A stretch of DNA of 64,000 bases from UBA6623 sp965238125. Its GTDB lineage: Bacteria > Acidobacteriota > Terriglobia > Bryobacterales > UBA6623. The position numbers and the translations under genes are program-made. Positions 60,899 through 64,000 of the stretch are shown one piece after another. Location: positions 3,162,001 through 3,226,000 of the forward strand of contig OZ250179.1 of the NCBI GenBank assembly GCA_965238125.1. Reading direction: 5' to 3'. Numbering within the stretch: the first letter of the stretch is position 1; the number at the start of each line of letters is the position of its first letter. The notes beneath the pieces were generated by a model. The model searched no databases and was not told the DNA's origin. It saw only the letters and a program-made list of their open reading frames with translations.

Positions 60899-62806
60899 AT
60901 GCGGCGAGCCTTGATTGCCTTTCTGCTGCTGTCGCCGGCGCTGTGGACCCCCGCCGCCGGGCAGACCATCAAGCCCTGCGGATCCGCCCCACTCTACGAA
61001 ACCTGCGAAATCGAAATCGAGATCAGCCAAGCCTCCGCCGAGGCGCACCCCAACCCGTATATGACCGTGGAATTGCGGGCCGAGTTCCGCTCGCCAAAAG
61101 GCGGCAGGACGCGCGTCATGCCGGCCTTCTGGGACGGCGGCCGTCGGTTCGTCATTCGCTTCGCGCCGCTCAATCCGGGCCGCTGGGATTTTCGAGTCGT
61201 CTCGAACCTGCCCGAGCTTTCCGGCCAAATCGGCAGCTTCGACGCCGGCCCCGCGCGAACCCCCGGGTTCCTGCGCGTCCACAATCTGCGCTACTGGCGC
61301 TTCACCGCGCCCGAAACAACCCATTTTTGGATGGGCGACACTTGCTATCCCTTCGCGTCGATCCCCTGGGAGACCTTTACGAAACTCATCGACATTCGCG
61401 CCGAGCAGAAATTCACCCACATGCGCGGATTCGTCTTGGGAAGCCGCGAAACCGCCGCGCGTGTCTTGGCCGACCCCGAACGCCCGTTAGTCGAGCACTT
61501 CCAAGAAGTTGACCGCCGCGTCGAATACATGAATCAAAAAGGCATGATCGTCGACCTGATTCTCGGCGACGGCGCCGACCAACTCGCCGAGCTGCTGCCC
61601 CACCGTCGTCACCGCGAACGCTACGTGCGCTATCTGGCCGCCCGCTACTCCGCGTTCAATATCACCTGGCAAGGCGTTGAGCGCTTCGAGGAATACAAGC
61701 AAGGACGCAAGTTGCTTCAAGAAATCGCCCGCTACCTGCGCAAGTGGGACCCCTACAAGCGCCCCCGCTCGAGCGGCGCCGCGACGACCTCCAGCGCGCT
61801 GGTCGAAGACAAATGGATGAACTATGTCGTCCAGCGCTCCCACGACCCCTCGCTCGCGACCGTCGAGCATGAAATGGTTCCCGCGCCCTTCGTCAACATC
61901 GAAGTCGGCGTCGAGGACACCGGCGGCTCGATCCCCAACGGCGTCGATGCCGATACCCTGCGCAAGCGGTTGTGGAACGCGGCCATCCGCGGCCAGTCGG
62001 TCACCTTTGCCAACTCGGGCACTTGGGGAGCGGGCACCTCACAAGTAGACGCTCGTTTCGCCGATTCGCCGGGCGCGCGGCAGATGGGGCATCTCTATGA
62101 CTTTTTCGCCCAGACGCGTTACTTCGACCTACAGCCCTACTACCGCGTCGAGGGCGGGGCGGCTTTGGCGCTGACCTTCTACCGCCGTAACGATGAGACG
62201 CCGCGCGGGGTGGAGTTCATCGTCTATCTGGAAGAGCCCGGCCCGGTGGAGTTACGCTTGCCCAAGCATGAGTACAGCGTGAGTTGGTTCAACCCGATTG
62301 ACGGAACCTGGGTCGATCAAAAGGACAAGTTCAAGGGTGAACGCTTCAACACGCCCGGTCCTCCCAACTCCGCCCACGATTGGGTACTCTACGTCCGGCG
62401 CGAGGGACGCAAGCAGGCGATGAACAATTCGTTCCTGCTCGCCTGGCGCAAGATTCGCCCCAAGAAGATTGAGTCGTCGATCGCGGACGTACCATTCGAA
62501 ATTCAATTGCCCGACGAAGATGAGCTCGTCGCCGGCGGCGAGTTCCAATTCAACGCAACGCTCAAGAAAACCGGACGAACAGCCCGCAAGACGCAATGGC
62601 TGTGGCTGGCCGAAGTGGCCGGCTCCGGGGTGGCCGGTTCCGGGGTCGGCCCGCGCGTGCTGGGAACGACCCAATTCGGCGCTTTCACCATCCCCTCCGA
62701 CCTGACGCGACGCTACCCGGCGACGCTGGGAATCCGCCTCGTCGGCGTCGACGGCCTGGGCCGGGTCTACGAAGCCTTCAAGTCTTTTCGTTTGGTGCGG
62801 GAATAG
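60899..62806 (+). CDS. Exported DUF5060/DUF4038 glycoside-hydrolase-like protein
   Basis: About 635 residues from MRRALIAFLLLSPALWTPAAGQ (Sec signal). N-terminal sandwich ETCEIEIEISQA...VMPAFWDGGRRFVIRFAPLNPGRWDFRVVSN (DUF5060), then a TIM barrel from TTHFWMGDTCYPFASIPWETFTKLIDIRAEQKFTHMRG with NITWQGVERFEEY and FVNIEVGVEDTGG holding candidate acid residues, and C-terminal beta domains. An upstream in-frame ATG (60845) is less likely because the signal would be internal. Probably hydrolyses polysaccharide outside the cytoplasm. GVAGSGVGPR contains a small in-frame duplication (AGSGV twice). Confidence 0.82.
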   Translation: MRRALIAFLLLSPALWTPAAGQTIKPCGSAPLYETCEIEIEISQASAEAHPNPYMTVELRAEFRSPKGGRTRVMPAFWDGGRRFVIRFAPLNPGRWDFRVVSNLPELSGQIGSFDAGPARTPGFLRVHNLRYWRFTAPETTHFWMGDTCYPFASIPWETFTKLIDIRAEQKFTHMRGFVLGSRETAARVLADPERPLVEHFQEVDRRVEYMNQKGMIVDLILGDGADQLAELLPHRRHRERYVRYLAARYSAFNITWQGVERFEEYKQGRKLLQEIARYLRKWDPYKRPRSSGAATTSSALVEDKWMNYVVQRSHDPSLATVEHEMVPAPFVNIEVGVEDTGGSIPNGVDADTLRKRLWNAAIRGQSVTFANSGTWGAGTSQVDARFADSPGARQMGHLYDFFAQTRYFDLQPYYRVEGGAALALTFYRRNDETPRGVEFIVYLEEPGPVELRLPKHEYSVSWFNPIDGTWVDQKDKFKGERFNTPGPPNSAHDWVLYVRREGRKQAMNNSFLLAWRKIRPKKIESSIADVPFEIQLPDEDELVAGGEFQFNATLKKTGRTARKTQWLWLAEVAGSGVAGSGVGPRVLGTTQFGAFTIPSDLTRRYPATLGIRLVGVDGLGRVYEAFKSFRLVRE

Positions 62807-62840
62807 GCCGCGCGGAATTCCATCGGAGTCAAACGCCCCC

Positions 62841-62894
62841 GACGTGGCGCGCGCCTCCAGGCGAGCCGTGTCGGGCTTTCGAGCCCGACATGTC
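62841..62894. repeat. REP-like repeat GACGTGGCGCGCGCCTCCAGG...GACATGTC, copy 2
   Basis: Nearly identical to 60708-60761. The two copies bracket the DUF5060/DUF4038 gene as direct repeats. Confidence 0.75.
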
Positions 62895-63099
62895 TTCTCC
62901 AACCCTGTACCGAACGCATGGGCCATCCCGCCCAGTCCGGCAACGAAGCGACCACCTTGTGCCGCGAAGCGGCGTTGAGCCCGGAGCCGGCGCGGAATCT
63001 ACATTCATCGAGCCCCCGCCTGAACGGGCCGGTCCGTTCCTTGGCTCGGCAAGCGGCGACATTAACCCTAACCCTCGCCGCTCCCGCCCGGCGTGGTCC

Positions 63100-63367
63100 T
63101 CCAAACCGAGCCGCGCGCGTCAGCAAGCGGTATGAGATGAGGCGCTTCAATCAGAAGGACAGCGGCGGAAGCGCGGCGCCCGGGGGCCGGAAGCAGGCCC
63201 TAAGCGCAGTCGAAAGTCGCTTGTGGGTTTGGGAGGGACCTTGAGATGCAGGACCTCGGGACGGTTTTTCCAGGTCCACCGGGCGGCTTTTCTGGGATCA
63301 CCGCCGGCGGCGGCTTCTGTGCCGCGGCATCGGATACCGCTTGCTGACGCGCGCGGCTCGGTTTGGA
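63100..63367. repeat. 34-bp perfect inverted repeat pair enclosing 200 bp
   Basis: TCCAAACCGAGCCGCGCGCG...GCGGTAT at 63100-63133 is the exact reverse complement of 63334-63367. The unit is the same family as 32490-32523. The 200-bp interior has no supported gene. Arms this long could form a cruciform or transcript hairpin upstream of the kinase gene. Confidence 0.85.
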
Positions 63368-63452
63368 TTGCGGCGTTCTCTCGAAAGGCCAACCATTCAC
63401 GCTACAATCTGACGAAGGCTCCGACGTCTCCTCGACGAATTCTCCCCGACTT

Positions 63453-64000
63453 ATGATCGGCCAAACCATTTCGCACTACAAAGTCACCGCCAAGCTCGGC
63501 GAGGGCGGCATGGGTGTGGTCTACAAAGCCGAGGACACCAAGCTCGACCGCCCCGTCGCGTTGAAATTCCTCGCGCCCCACCTGCTGCGCGACGACGAAG
63601 CGCGCAAGCGTTTCGAACGCGAGGCCAAAGCCGCCGCGCGCCTCGACCACCCGAACATCTGCACCGTCTACGAAATCGACGAAGCCGACGGTCAAACCTT
63701 CCTCTCGATGGCCTATCTGGAGGGTGAGACGGTCAGGGAGAAGATCAAGACGCGTCCTCTGAAACTCGAGGACGCTTTCGACATCGCGATTCAGACGGCG
63801 CAAGGGCTGCAAGCCGCCCACGAGAATGGGATTACCCATCGCGACATCAAGAGCGCCAATCTCATCGTCACTCCGAAGAGCCAAGTCAAGATCATGGACT
63901 TCGGATTGGCACAACTCGTCGAGCAATCGAGATTAACCAAGACCGCGACGATCTTGGGCACTCCCGCCTATATGTCGCCCGAGCAAGCTCGACGCGAGCC
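63453..64000 (+). CDS. Ser/Thr protein kinase, PknB type (truncated by window end)
   Basis: The frame starts MIGQTISHYKVTAKLGEGGM and runs open to the end of the window (182 codons seen). Kinase motifs: glycine loop LGEGGMGVVY, ATP-binding Lys in VALKFL, catalytic HRDIKSANLIV, MDFGLA and activation/APE region GTPAYMSPEQA. In Acidobacteriota such kinases usually continue with a membrane helix and WD40, TPR or TolB propeller sensor domain, which would lie outside. A TACAAT at 63403-63408 is a possible -10. Confidence 0.93.
   Translation, partial: MIGQTISHYKVTAKLGEGGMGVVYKAEDTKLDRPVALKFLAPHLLRDDEARKRFEREAKAAARLDHPNICTVYEIDEADGQTFLSMAYLEGETVREKIKTRPLKLEDAFDIAIQTAQGLQAAHENGITHRDIKSANLIVTPKSQVKIMDFGLAQLVEQSRLTKTATILGTPAYMSPEQARRE

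Overview
The window reads as chromosomal DNA of a GC-rich Acidobacteriota bacterium, most likely of the Bryobacterales/Solibacter type. The main reasons are the Solibacter-type C-terminal domain (TIGR03437 style) on the 1022-residue secreted protein and on a decayed fragment at 224-340, the many exported beta-propeller, DUF5060/DUF4038 and PQQ-like proteins with Tat or Sec signals, multihaem cytochromes, CRTAC1/UnbV remnants, and a PknB-type kinase at the right edge. I see no rRNA, tRNA, phage or CRISPR array.

Layout. 1-10.2 kb: a decayed TIGR03437 tail, a tetrahaem cytochrome, a Tat-exported propeller, the large secreted protein, a PPi-type phosphofructokinase and a MacA/ABC exporter pair, all on the minus strand. 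10.3-16.6 kb: a broken metal-binding-repeat gene, a GGDEF-EAL protein, an ECF sigma/anti-sigma pair and two uncharacterised genes. 16.6-25.9 kb: a sulfite/nitrite reductase behind a palindromic operator, IS1380 copy 1 inside a gene remnant, a DUF5060/DUF4038 enzyme, a PQQ-like propeller, then a dense cluster of gene fragments. 26-33.7 kb: a RumA-type RNA methyltransferase, a Trm112-like protein, a methyltransferase and a sugar isomerase separated by IS1380 copy 2, DNA polymerase IV and a second sugar isomerase. 33.9-41.9 kb: an argF-argG-argH-argR operon with an ARG box, bracketed by two inverted identical IS110-family copies. 42-50.7 kb: YchF-like GTPase, GHMP kinase, ABC ATPase, glutamate dehydrogenase, secG-tpiA, a CitE-like lyase and a Uma2 nuclease. 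50.8-60 kb: an IS630 sitting in the stop codon of an Ldh-family dehydrogenase gene, a methyltransferase gene split by IS1380 copy 3, an enolase-superfamily dehydratase, a ThiF-Smr pair and IS110 copy C. 60-64 kb: a pentahaem cytochrome, a second DUF5060/DUF4038 enzyme and the start of a Ser/Thr kinase.

The outstanding theme is genome plasticity. Seven insertion sequences of three families (three IS1380-like of about 1666 bp, three IS110-like of 1724 bp, one IS630-like of 1093 bp) can be delimited to the base or nearly so. Several families of short palindromic intergenic repeats (REP-like) are scattered through the window. All three IS110 copies occupy the same position in one of these repeat families, carry subterminal inverted repeats typical of the IS1111 subgroup, and have a 418-bp non-coding right end that contains short matches to the target and donor junctions. 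This is consistent with a bridge-RNA-guided element dedicated to a host REP family, and it is the most interesting system here.
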